In this document: piece after piece, positions 39,945 to 51,900 of the stretch
Position numbering within the stretch: the stretch's first letter is position 1
How the letters are laid out: each line of letters opens with the position of its first letter
Assembly (NCBI GenBank): GCA_935421135.1
Contig: OW285188.1
Location: 15,167,233-15,231,232 of the forward strand
Source of the DNA: Bugulina stolonifera
Taxonomy: Eukaryota > Bryozoa > Gymnolaemata > Cheilostomatida > Bugulidae
DNA length: 64,000 nt
Reading direction: 5' to 3'
Program-made: the position numbers and the translations under genes
The notes under the pieces: model-generated
The model's database searches: none
The model's input: only the letters and a program-made list of their open reading frames with translations
What the model was told of the DNA's origin: nothing

Positions 39945-40070
39945 AGCCTACTAGTGCATAGTGATGCAGCCTACTAGTAATAGTAATGCAGCCTACTAGT
40001 AATAGTAATGCAGCCTACTAGTAATAGTAATGCAGCCTACTAGTAATAGTAATGCAGCCTACTAATGATA
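39945..40070. repeat. 22-bp minisatellite
   Basis: Five near-identical tandem copies of TAATGCAGCCTACTAGTAAT plus AG, flanked by slightly diverged half units. Non-coding. Confidence 0.85.
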
Positions 40071-40794
40071 ACAATACAGCCCAACACAGAAACAATTATA
40101 TGGGGAATTAGGTTTTACAAGATCAAGACTCATAAAATTGAACTTGTACTTTCATGTTTTAGAACACAAACAGAGCAAATACATGAAGAAAGCGAGAGAC
40201 ACACGCAATGTAGATAATGGCTGGCAAAGTACACCATTACCCTTTAGCCAGCTGGCTTACATGTAGAACAGAAGACAGAAAAGAAGTGCGATTAATTAGT
40301 CAAACAATTGAAATCGTATTACACCTTATGATCTGTATAAAATATATATGTTTTCATGCTTGCTATATAGTCATACATGTCACTATCAGCTTTGACCAGG
40401 AGGCAAACATTCTGACATAAAATGCTGCATCACCAGAACACAATAATCCTAATATCATATTGTATATTCTATGCTGTACTATGCCTAAGTGTAGTCATAA
40501 ACATGTTAAATCATACATAGAACTATAGAGCTGGAGAATATTACTTTTAATTACAACTATTTCTATTACGGATCTAAATTATCATACATGTATATAAAAT
40601 TATTATTATTATATTATATACATTTACATGTATATACTCAATACTGTGAGGTAAGACTGTTCCCTAATATGTAATGCTAGATGTGTGTTACTTAAATATT
40701 CAAGAGTTCAAATGTAGAATCCAATCTAAACAAGGATCAAGAACATAAATAACATTGTCATGCAACTCATTATATAATTATTGCATGTAAAACA

Positions 40795-41000
40795 CTTTCA
40801 TATTGCAATACTTGTTAGAATCAGTGTACAAGTAGAACAAAATATGATCTAATAGCTTGCAACTAAGCATGTGAGAAGATAACTCTATGCAATACTTGCT
40901 AGAATCAGTGTAGTACAAGTAAAACATAGTATGCATGTACATGTATTATGATATATTGTAGTTTACAACTAAGCATAATATGAGAAGATAACTCTATCCA
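40795..41000. repeat. Tandem duplication of about 95-105 bp
   Basis: The segment containing GCAATACTTGTTAGAATCAG...AACTAAGCATGTGAGAAGAT and AACTCTAT occurs twice in succession, the second copy carrying a small insertion rich in ACATGTA. Non-coding. Confidence 0.7.
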
Positions 41001-41879
41001 AGAAATCGTGTGCTCGCTGCTGATTGGCTATATTGTCCAAGGAGGCCATCTCATTGGATACAAAAATAAAAATGGTTGAGAATGATTTTTCATACAACTT
41101 GGTTTTAATCTTTTTATTTTGAAAGATTTAAAAGCCATCCACTACAATAGAGTATATAATATAGGTAATTAGATATTTTTGCACATGATTAGATGTAAAT
41201 TAAAACTTTTCTCATAGTTTAACATGGTTTTAACACCACATGAAAATCATGATTTTTAGAAAGGCTCCAGTGGTCTATCCTGCATAGTGATTGGTTAATT
41301 GACACTGGGAATGTAGCCTGTGGTCTGTGATCAATCTATACTACTTTATTTGGTGGTGATAGACTTAATAGATTTAAAGTTATTAAACTTTTCCACAAGC
41401 ATGAGTGTGCGGAGAGTGTGCGGACTAAGGCTGTACATAAATAACACAGTTGTGCGAACGCGAATTTAGTCACGTGATATTCTTACGATTTGAATACCTA
41501 TAATAATTATAATAATTATAATACTTTAACTTTACTTACTAAACTTAAAGCTGTTAGGCCTACCGTAAATAAAAGAAGAAACAAACAAACACCTCACCTT
41601 GTCAACGAGCTAGAGCTCCTGCCAAAGTCAAGCTGAACTTCCAGGACCCAGCATAGCACCATCACAGGACAGTGAGTTTACTTCGGTAGTTTTCTACCCA
41701 GAACCATCATGAACTTTACGGAGAACCTCAGAATTTACCTCAGATGAGGTAGCACTCCGCCAGCAATTTCATGTAAATCTATAAGGGAGCCTCTAGTTTT
41801 CACTATTTTTGGACCAGGGGGTCTGCAATTTTTACAGTATATCACTGTTTAGGATTGGAGGTCGGTTTCTCATCTTATC

Positions 41880-42085
41880 TCACCAATTGTTCGTGGCAGG
41901 AAACCTAGAGTGGTAAATGCATTTTTTTGCTGATATTGAGGTTGGCTCTCCTCTGGTAGCTGCTCTAGTGGTCATTGTTACCATCTCTCTGTCACCCACA
42001 ATATCATCATATGCTCTGGATAGAGTGGAATGTTGTTCTTCATTCTGAAGAATCCTGGTCAGGAGACACAGGCGATGTAAAGGGA
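41880..42085 (-). pseudogene. Truncated LINE copy (ORF2 C-terminus)
   Basis: The minus-strand frame ending at 41880 reads LLTRILQNEEQHSTL, then REMVTMTTRAATRGEPTSI and SAKKCIYHSRFP. It aligns throughout with the C-terminus of the intact LINE ORF2 at 53.2-53.4 kb ([42 protein letters not shown]). Weaker similarity may extend to about 42340 (AQKCCARYVM against [10 protein letters not shown]). This is a decayed, 5'-truncated relative in the opposite orientation; the last residues after FP are lost. Confidence 0.72.
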
Positions 42086-42089
42086 CAAT

Positions 42090-44430
42090 ATACAGCAGCA
42101 CATTCAGCCGAAAATAAAGTGTGTACCAGAAGATAAGCATGAACCCCTATTCTCTGCATACGATGACATGATAATTTTCAATGATAATATATATCATAAA
42201 CACTAACAGCAGATGTCTGTACTAACAAGAGCTGCCTCAATTTATGCTGCATCACATATCTAGCACAGCATTTTTGTGCCGAGTACCACATGGATAGGGC
42301 CTCCACAATGACAATCCAAATCTGAAAACAGCAAAATGAAAATGCTGGAAACCTGTACAACCTCTGGTGCCCTTATGTTAGGCCTACACGTTTGAGACAC
42401 TGTATTTTTATACCATGATGGTGGTTTAAGAGTGTCCTAAATTTACTGAGGAACGAATGCACTTCAACCCCTTGTAACTGTAGAAGACTAGACTACTACT
42501 AACATAGCCACTCATGTAGAATAAATAGCAGGTTGATGTAACCTCTGTGGCCAAACACCTATGACATCAAGCATGCTGACTGTTAGACAACTGAGACATC
42601 CCAGAGCATTCAATTTTTGTTGTCAAAATGTATTGAAAAGTATTTAAATATAGATAACAATTAAATGTATTATTATAATAAATATAGTCCTATTATAAAT
42701 GTTTTTATTAAATCAAATTGTAATTATCTATATTATAATGGCCTACTACTTTTTTTTCTAACAGCGTCTTGACTGGTTTATCTTAAGCTGGTAGCTTACC
42801 AATTTTTTTCCTAAAAAACTGTGGCTGGTCAAAGGATCAGTCTGTAATGCTTTCCATATAGGCCTACCATGCACACTAAAGCGCAGCTGCTTTTTTAAAT
42901 GCCTCAATAAATACGTCTATCCCAAGCAGGGCTGGTAGGATATTATCTCGGTGTAATCATATTGTTGATTAATATGGTGCATATCATATGGGTATATCAA
43001 TGGTAGTAACTGAGCCCGTCTCAACTAAGGGCCAAAAGGTTTTCACCTGTATCATCATCTTACTGCAGAGTACGATTGGTGTTGTACCAAGTGTTCCGAT
43101 CACTATATGGCTTCTGGGTGTAACTCTTGGTCTAACACCTCACAACCTTCCGAAGTCAAGTTCCAGCTGTTGATATTTGTTCATCTTTTCCTCTTCCTTT
43201 TTTGGTTAATTGTATAATAGGCCTATATCACTAGGTATTGCAATGTCTATAACAGTGGTGCCCAAATAGATGCCCATGGGTCTGATATGGCTCCCTAGCT
43301 AACTTCATCAAGCCCTCCACTTGTGTAAAAATTTCATACAAATTCCGATAAGCTTGTTTGGCCGAGGGTTTGCCAATTATTTACTGAAATCAAGATCGTT
43401 TTCACCTGTCACCCTCACTACTTCTCTTGTACAATTGATTATGTTGAAGATCAGATCCACTTGTAATAAATGTTTATTTGAGAAGTGTAAATCTGATGGC
43501 TACATTCATGTCACATTCGAATACATCTTATGCATGCTTACACATTGAAACACCCGTAAGCATCCATAATGTATCTATCTTTGTACTAATACCTGGCCAA
43601 GCTTGGGGCCCAGTCTGCTGTTTGGTCCCCTACCAAAAATTATCGGGCCTCCCTGATCTATAATTTTACATTCATATACATTACTAGTCAATGCTTTGTG
43701 AATAAAAGTTATAGATATACGTGTGAATTGTCATAAGACTAAAACTATGCATGCGTCGCCAGTTTACACTTTATGAATTGGGTTTATTCTTGTTTTAGGG
43801 TTTCTGAAGCAACTAACAGAATATCAAGTGAACAGACCTACGTATGGTTAGTTACTATTGTATATGCCTCGCATCTACATTATATACATGTATGGGTATA
43901 TGGATAATTACAAGAATTAGAAGTCCAACTCGACTCCAAAGACACAAATCATGGGTATCATTCAAATCCTTGTATCCTCATATATAATTATATCTTGCTG
44001 TAATGTTATCGTACTGACCTATATGTACTGACCTATATGTACTAACTTGTTTTGTTTCATTGTTAATGTACAGGTCCGGTAGGACCAATGTGATATTATT
44101 GTCAGTGCCGTCTTGACATCTACTTTTGTATTATTCCATAATGCGCATGCCCATTCTTACATTGTCCTATGTTGTGCACTTTTATCTCAAACTGATATAT
44201 ATTTTTGCTCTGCTGAGAACTTTTACGTACATTCACACAACTCTTGCTTATTCATGTTGGATATGAGACTATATTTTTCCTTAACATTGCCCCAGCTTTT
44301 TATATTTTTCAGTTGCTTATTGGCTTCTAATAAAGTTACATCTCTTACTATACGTTGTATATATTATGATGCTTTATACTCTGGCTACTAGTTGACTACA
44401 AAGGATAATAATTTTACTGGTATATTCTTG
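42090..44430. other. Intergenic region before the satellite
   Basis: AT-rich DNA with no recognisable gene. Moderately GC-richer patches at about 42950-43170 and 43570-43660 have no long conserved frame and could be old repeat fragments. ACATGTA-type motifs are common. Confidence 0.45.
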
Positions 44431-44439
44431 GAATCTGCA

Positions 44440-47400
44440 GTCTAAAGGGATGACACATTTTCACACTGTATAATGTAATAGTTTAAAAGCATGGGCAGGC
44501 CTACTCATAAGCCATTGGTGATAATTAAGTTGTCCTCCCTTACTTTATTTTCCTGTCTAAAAGGGATAACACATTTTCACACTGTATATTATAGTAGTCT
44601 AAAAAGGGATAACACATTTTCACACTGTATAATATAGCAGTCTAAAAGGGGATAACACATTTTCACACTGTATATTATAGTAGTCTAAAAAGGGATAACA
44701 CATTTTCACACTGTATAATATAGCAGTCTAAAAGGGGATAACACATTTTCGTACTGTATACTTAGTAATCTAAAAAGGGATAACACATTTTCACACTGTA
44801 TATTATAGTAGTCGAAAAAGGATAACACATTTTCGTACTGTATACTTAGTAATCTAAAAAGGGATAACACATTTTCACACTGTATATTATAGTAGTCTAA
44901 AAGGGATAACACATTTTCACACTGCATATTTGGTAATCTAAAAAGGGATAACACATTTTCACACTGTATATTATAGTAGTCTAAAAAGGGATAACACATT
45001 TTCACACTGGATATTATAGTAGTCGAAAAAGGATAACACATTTTCACACTGTATATTATAGAAGTCCAGAAAGGGATAACACATTTTCACACTGTATATT
45101 ATAGCAGTCTAAAAGGGGATAATACATTTTCACACTGTATATTATAGTAGTCCAAAAAGGGATAACACATTTTCACACTGTATATTATAGTAGTCCAAAA
45201 AGGGATAACACATTTCCACACTGTATATTATAGTAGTCTAAAAGGGATAACACATTTTCACACTGTATATTATAGTAGTCTAAAAAGGGATAACACATTT
45301 TCACACTGTATATTATAGTAGTCCAAAAAGGGATAACACATTTTCACACTGTATATTATAGTAGTCTAAAAAGGGATAACACATTTTCACACTATATTAT
45401 AGTAGTCTAAAAGGGATAACACATTTTCACACTGTATATTATAGTAGTCTAAAAAGGGATAACACATTTTCACACTGTATATTATAGTAGTCTAAAAAGG
45501 GATAACACATTTTCACACTGGATATTATAGTAGTCTAAAAGGGATAACAGATTTTCACACTGTATATTATAGTAGTCCAAAAAGGGATAACAGATTTTCA
45601 CACTGTATATTATAGTAGTCCAAAAAGGGATAACAGATTTTCACACTGTATATTATAGTAGTCGAAAAAGGAATAACACATTTTCACACTGTATATTATA
45701 GTAATCTAAAAGGGATAACACATTTTCACACTGTATATTATAGAAGTCCAGAAAGGGATAACATATTTTCACACTGGATATTATAGTAGTCTAAAAAGGG
45801 ATAACACATTTTCACACTGTATAATATAGCAGTCTAAAAGGGGATAACACATTTTCGTACTGTATACTTAGTAATCTAAAAAGGGATAACACATTTTCAC
45901 ACTGTATATTATAGTAGTCGAAAAAGGATAACACATTTTCACACTGTATATTATAGAAGTCCAGAAAGGGATAACACATTTTCACACTGTATAATATAGC
46001 AGTCTAAAAGGGGATAATACATTTTCACACTGTATATTATAGTAGTCTAAAAGGGATAACACATTTTCACACTGGATATTTAGTAATCTAAAAAGGGATA
46101 ACACATTTTCACACTGTATATTATAGCAGTCCAAAAAGGGATAACACATTTTCACACTGTATATTATAGTAGTCTAAAAAGGGATAACACATTTTCACAC
46201 TATATTATAGTAGTCGAAAAAGGATAACACATTTTCACACTGTATATTATAGAAGTCCAGAAAGGGATAACACATTTTCACACTGTATATTATAGTAGTC
46301 CAGAAAGGGATAACACATTTTCACACTGTATATTATAGTAGTCTAAAAGGGGATAACACATTTTCACACTGTATAATATAGCAGTCTAAAAGGGGATAAC
46401 ACATTTTCACACTGTATATTATAGTAGTCTAAAAAGGGATAACACATTTTCACACTGTATAATATAGCAGTCTAAAAGGGGATAATACATTTTCACACTG
46501 TATATTATAGTAGTCCAAAAAGGGATAACACATTTCCACACTGTATATTATAGTAGTCTAAAAGGGGATAACACATTTTCACACTGTATAATATAGCAGT
46601 CTAAAAGGGGATAACACATTTTCACACTGTATATTATAGTAGTCCAAAAAGGGATAACAGATTTTCACACTGTATATTATAGTAGTCTAAAAGGAATAAC
46701 ACATTTTCACACTGCATATTTAGTAATCTAAAAAGGGATAACACATTTTCACACTGTATATTATAGTAGTCTAAAAAGGGATAACACATTTTCACACTGG
46801 ATATTTAGTAATCCAAAAAGGGATAACACATTTTCACACTGTATATTATAGTAGTCTAAAAGGGATAACACATTTTCACACTGTATAATATAGCAGTCTA
46901 AAAGGGGATAATACATTTTCACACTGTATATTATAGTAGTCCAAAAAGGGATAACACATTTCCACACTGTATATTATAGTAGTCTAAAAGGGGATAACAC
47001 ATTTTCACACTGTATAATATAGCAGTCTAAAAGGGGATAACACATTTTCACACTGTATATTATAGTAGTCCAAAAAGGGATAACAGATTTTCACACTGTA
47101 TATTATAGTAGTCTAAAAGGAATAACACATTTTCACACTGCATATTTAGTAATCTAAAAAGGGATAACACATTTTCACACTGTATATTATAGTAGTCTAA
47201 AAAGGGATAACACATTTTCACACTGGATATTTAGTAATCCAAAAAGGGATAACACATTTTCACACTGTATATTATAGTAGTCTAAAAGGGATAACACATT
47301 TTCACACTGTATATTATAGTAGTCGAAAAGGGATAACACATTTTCACACTGTATATTATAGTAGTCTAAAAAGGGATAACACATTTTCACACTGTATATT

Positions 47401-47485
47401 ATAGTAGTCGAAAGGGGATAACACATTTTCACACTGCATATTATAGTAATCTAAAAAGGGATAACACATTTTCACACTGTATATT
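44440..47485 (+). repeat. 43-bp satellite array, about 70 monomers, with higher-order repeats
   Basis: The unit is about 42-43 bp: GGGATAACACATTTTCACAC, then TGTATATTATAGTAGTCTAA and AAA. A single unit at 44440 precedes the continuous array from about 44554 to 47485. Variant monomers recur in order: TATAATATAGCAG, TATACTTAGTAAT and GATATTTAGTAAT types. A ten-monomer block of 426 bp is duplicated in tandem: 46501 corresponds to 46927, and 46795 to 47221, with the same variants in the same order. A second group of variants at about 44690-44830 recurs at about 45810-45930. Frames read through it are repeat artefacts. Confidence 0.97.
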
Positions 47486-48145
47486 GTTGTGTCCCAGTAC
47501 CAGGGGTGCAACCACACAGCATACAGGCCAGAGTACCAGGAGAGTAGCCAGACCAACCAAACCGGCGCTAGAGAGTAGTGGGGGAGGGGGCAGCCAGGGT
47601 AGCATGGCACATGTTGAAGAGAGAGCACAACTCATTTGTCCAATTCTGGTTGTGGAGAGAAGCCCACCTACAAGGATAAATGCTGTAGAAGTAGAAGTGT
47701 CATTCAGATCGAAATGTGTGGCCACGAGTCCCTACCAGACTGTGAGTCTCGAGTCTGTGCGACTGCTGACTAGCTCACCACAGTGTGAACCAGAACGGTG
47801 CCTGTTGAACGTAGAGGGTCCACCATGCAGTACTACAATCTATATATGTACTACTGTAGTATACCTCACAAGTTTTGTCGTTGATTTCAGCGTAGATAGA
47901 TTTTGTCGCAATAGTTCAGCAGCAACACACCCAGATCAATGCTTGGGATTACATTCAATCTAGAATGTGTAGACAATGAACCAAAGCTAAACCTGATATT
48001 TACAGTTGTCAGGTTTGTGCAACAACGTGAAGTAGGCAGATAATATGATCTTCAAACGACATACTTGAAGAATGTAGATGGTCCATCATCCAGTGATCAT
48101 GCACATATGACAATGCATATCTATTAAGTTTTGTCATGCACAGTT
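47486..48145. other. GC-richer island between the two satellite orientations
   Basis: About 660 bp of ordinary-complexity DNA. The plus strand is open for 159 codons (47484-47963, Ser/Thr/Pro-rich, no recognised domain), and the minus strand is open for about 80 codons with a hydrophobic stretch (LATLLVLWPVCCVVAPLVLG). Neither has a clear gene context, and the plus frame ends without splice or promoter support. I do not recognise either product; open frames on both strands may simply reflect higher GC content. Confidence 0.3.
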
Positions 48146-48985
48146 ACATAGTGTTATCCCCTTTAGGCTACCATAATATAGGCCTTTAGCGTGAAAATGG
48201 GTCATACTCTTTAGACTGCTATGATAATATACAATGTGAAACTCACTGTCACTGTGCTATCCCTATCCCCTTTAGATTACCTTAAAAAAATATGGTGTGA
48301 AAATACATTATTCCCTATAGACTACGCCTACTAAAGTAAAACTAAAATATAAAATATCTAGTGTGAAAATGTGTTATCCCTTTTAGACTACTAACTATAA
48401 TTAATAATATAAATAACAATATTGAATATAAATATAATAATAAATAATAATAATATAATCATAACAATCACAATGATCATGATGATAATAAATATAGGGT
48501 GTGGAAATGCTTCATACCCTTAGACTACCAAAATAAAATTGAAATACAAAATAAAACCGTGTGAAAATATATCATCCCCTCAAGACTGCTATAATAATAT
48601 ACACTATACAGTGTGAGTGTCTATAGTGTAAAAATGTGTTATCCCTTTTTTAGTTTTTATTTAGACTACGTAAGTACTAACTATAATTATAATAATATAA
48701 CAATCACAATGGTAAATATAGGGTGTGGAAATGCGTTACCATTTTTAGATTACTGAAATGAAGTTAAAATATAAAATATAGTGTGCAAATGTTTTATCCT
48801 TTTTATAAAATCAAAAATACATATACAACATGTCAAGCGTGTGGCAAGTATGAAAATGTGTTATCTTTTTGTTTAGCGACCTTGACCTGTAATTAATGAT
48901 AAAGTCTCACCCGTCTTCAGTATTTAGGTCCATAGCCTAATTGCGCAATCTGGTGAAAATCTGTTATCCCTTTTAGGCCTTCCCT
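48145..48985 (-). repeat. Diverged satellite monomers in inverted orientation
   Basis: About twelve copies of GTGAAAATGTGTTATCCCTT followed by TTAGACTAC are scattered through this stretch, for example at about 48360-48393, 48616-48670 and 48950-48977. Each is the reverse complement of the GGGATAACACATTTTCACAC core of the 44.5-47.5 kb array. They are separated by unrelated AT-rich DNA and differ from each other far more than the array monomers do. The last copy ends about 20 bp before the EDEM1 start codon. Confidence 0.82.
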
Positions 48986-48999
48986 TTTAAGATCATGAA

Positions 49000-51900
49000 A
49001 TGTCTGCATTTTCACTCTTCATAGCATGTATTACTTTTTATATCAAAATAGTTGCCCCAGATTACATAGCTTGTTTGTCCACAACAACAGAACCCTTAAC
49101 AGAATGTCTAAATTCACATTTTTCTTCCTTTTCTCCAAAAGAAATGTTTGAAAGTAAAAATGAAGCGAAAAAAATGTTTCAATTCGGATATGACAACTAC
49201 ATGGAATACGCATATCCACAAGACGAGTTAGACCCTATTCATTGCACAGGTCGAGGACATGATTATATTGACGAGTAAGTTCTATACTCATCTATCTATT
49301 TCAGTGTCACATAATAAGGTGTTTTATTTCTCCAACATTAATTAACCCAAACACAAAACTTCGCAATGCGATTTGTATACAAAAATGAGGTAGGGTTAAC
49401 TTTACTAAACTCAGGGTCGTCAGGGAGGCTAATTTATTAAAATCATTAGAGGAGAGCTAAGCTGCGTTTAAGATTATTTAATAGGAGTGGATCTTCAACT
49501 TGAAAAAGGATATAGTTCCGGTTCCGGTGAGAATGGCGGAGTAAAAAATTTTTCTGTGAAACAAACTTAAATATTTTGGCAAAATCCGTGTCAAGCCAGC
49601 AGAATTTGTGTATAATTAGTGACTGAACTCAGTTAGAGATTACTGTGGTCAATAATAATATAATTACAATAGTGATTTAGGGTGTTAGTTAACTGTTGAC
49701 AACATTCCATCAATATTATATTCTATTGCAATATTACAATTATAATAATATAATTATTATAATATTATTATGCCCCTCAAAGACAGTAATAATGGCAAGT
49801 GCCCAAAATGTAAGAGTGGTGAGACCAGTAATCAAGTAATGATTAGCTGTGACTGCTGTAATTTATGGTACCATAACCAATGTGGGAACCTCACGAAGAG
49901 TGAAGCCACTCTTGTTGGCAAGGGCATGGAAAAAGGAGTTAAATGGTTTTGTCCTACCTGCACCCCATCTCTTGTGATCATGAGAGCCAATGAAGCTGCT
50001 AAAACCACTGATGAGAAGCTAGACCAAATTGCAATGTCCATCAAAAACCTCAACGAAAAACTAGCCCAACCAGCTGATCCAAAAGCTGAAGTTATGAATG
50101 AGAATCCATACTACAAAGCCCTGATGACAAATGTGGACAAAATACAGAAAGCAGTTTCCGACAATCAAGAAAATATTAGAAAATCTCAAGACATTCTCCA
50201 GCACACTCTCGACCAATCCGACGCCGAAACTAGAAAGCTAAATGCCATACTGTATGGTCTAGAAGAAGCAGAGGGCCAAAAGGCTATCGAGCAAGTGCAG
50301 GAGTTCATGTCTAATGAGTGCTTCACCAGATCCTCCAATCCAATCGGTGCTTTTAGACTTGGTGAAAAGAGAAATCGCTCCACCCCAAGGCCAATAAAAG
50401 TCAAGTTCAATGATGAGGCAAGCAAGTGGGAATTTGTTAAGAGAGTCAATAGTAACTTCAAAGCTAAGAAAATATTCTGTAAGCTTGATGTGTGCAGAGA
50501 TGTACGTGACCAAGAATATAACCTTCGTCAACAAATAAAAAAACTAAAGTCTGAAGACAACCAAGCCAACTATCGCATTCGTGATATGAAAATTCAAACA
50601 AAAGATGAAACTTCGGGAAACTGGGTGTTAGTGAAGCCAGCAACTACTCAGAACCAAACGAATACAACTGTCTAAAACTATTCCATGCTAATTGCAGATC
50701 TGCTAAGGGTAAAACTCATGAACTTGCTGCCTTAACTGCTGAATACGACATTATATGCTTGACTGAGACTCATCTTGACAATTCAATAAACAGTAGAGCA
50801 GTATTAGACCGTGAAGACTTAATCTTCTTCAGGAAGGACAGGAATATTCATGGTGGAGGATCAATGATTGCTGCTAGTTATCTACTAGAACCTGAATCTA
50901 TAGATATCCCAGTTGGCGATGAAGAAATCCTATTTGTAAAAATAAATAATAACATCGTTCTTGCCTGTTACTATCGTCCACATGTTGGCAACTCACTTCT
51001 TAGCCTTCGTGAGTCATTTACTAAAATTATAAACAAATATCCACATGACCACATCATACTCGTAGGGGACCTCAATTTCCCAGGTTTTGACTGGCAAACT
51101 GACTCTATAAAAGACAACTGTCAATACAAGTCTCTTCATGAGGACTTTTTATCATTCTTACACGAACTCAACATGACGCAAATCATTGAAAAACCAACAC
51201 ACGTGAAGGGAAATACCCTTGACTTGGTATGCTCTACACAACCACTAAACCTGTTTTCCCAGGTCATATCTCCTGGTGTGAGCGATCACTATATTATATC
51301 TGTTGAACTTCGACATCACAAAACCACTGTAACTACACCTACTAGGCTCATAAAGCTGTATCGTAAAGCTGATGTTGACCTGTTTCAAAAACTCTTATGG
51401 CCAACGCAGATTAGTCTCGCAAGCATGAACGATGTTGACAACATGTGGAATTTGTTTGTTAACCAAATAAAAAAGGCTATCAACCAGTCAGTTCCAGTTA
51501 AGCCTATCAAACCCAGAAACCCTAACGAACCAATATGGTTCAACAGATCTGCCCGTAAAGTAGTAAAGAGACAGAGGCTAATGTACAACAAATACAAAAA
51601 AACATCAAACCCCTTCTACTTAAGACAATATAAGATAGAAAGGCGACAAGGAAAGCAAATGCTAAAAGATATTAAGCAATCCTATATTGACAATAAGATC
51701 TGCAAACCTTTAGAATCGGGCAATAGCAAACCCTTTTACAACCATCTCAAGTGGTTAAGAAAATCGACTAAACCCCCGCTCAGGTTGTCGGACGAAAGTG
51801 GCAACAGCACAAATGATGCTAAGGAATGTGCTACAATACTCAACTCCTTTTTTAACAAACAGTTCTGCTCTCAGCACCAGATCTCTGAAGATCCTAACTA

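Larger units (their letters stand above)
36303..41870. other. Gene-poor AT-rich interval
   Basis: No gene is recognisable. About 37500-38360 is very AT-rich low-complexity sequence. About 38740-39240 is GC-richer and ends in a TTCAATAAAGGGAATG segment that loosely resembles the 16.2-kb LTR-like block. An isolated satellite-like monomer lies at 38948, a 22-bp minisatellite at 39.95 kb and a duplicated segment at 40.8 kb. Around 36300-36450 may contain the SLC17 promoter and 5' leader. Confidence 0.5.

Noticed and set aside
44706..45047. Minus-strand frames of 70-113 codons in the satellite
   Set aside because: Periodic translations of the monomer with no independent evidence.
44554..47485. 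Regular 43-bp repeats resembling a CRISPR array
   Set aside because: The whole unit, not just a repeat part, is conserved, so there are no unique spacers. The locus is in a eukaryotic genome and has no cas genes.
44554..47485. GGGATAACA core similar to part of the I-SceI homing endonuclease site
   Set aside because: Only about nine bases agree and the rest of the 18-bp site is absent; chance similarity in a repeated monomer.
50186..50534. Minus-strand frames of about 91 codons under LINE ORF1
   Set aside because: Antisense shadows of the well-supported ORF1.
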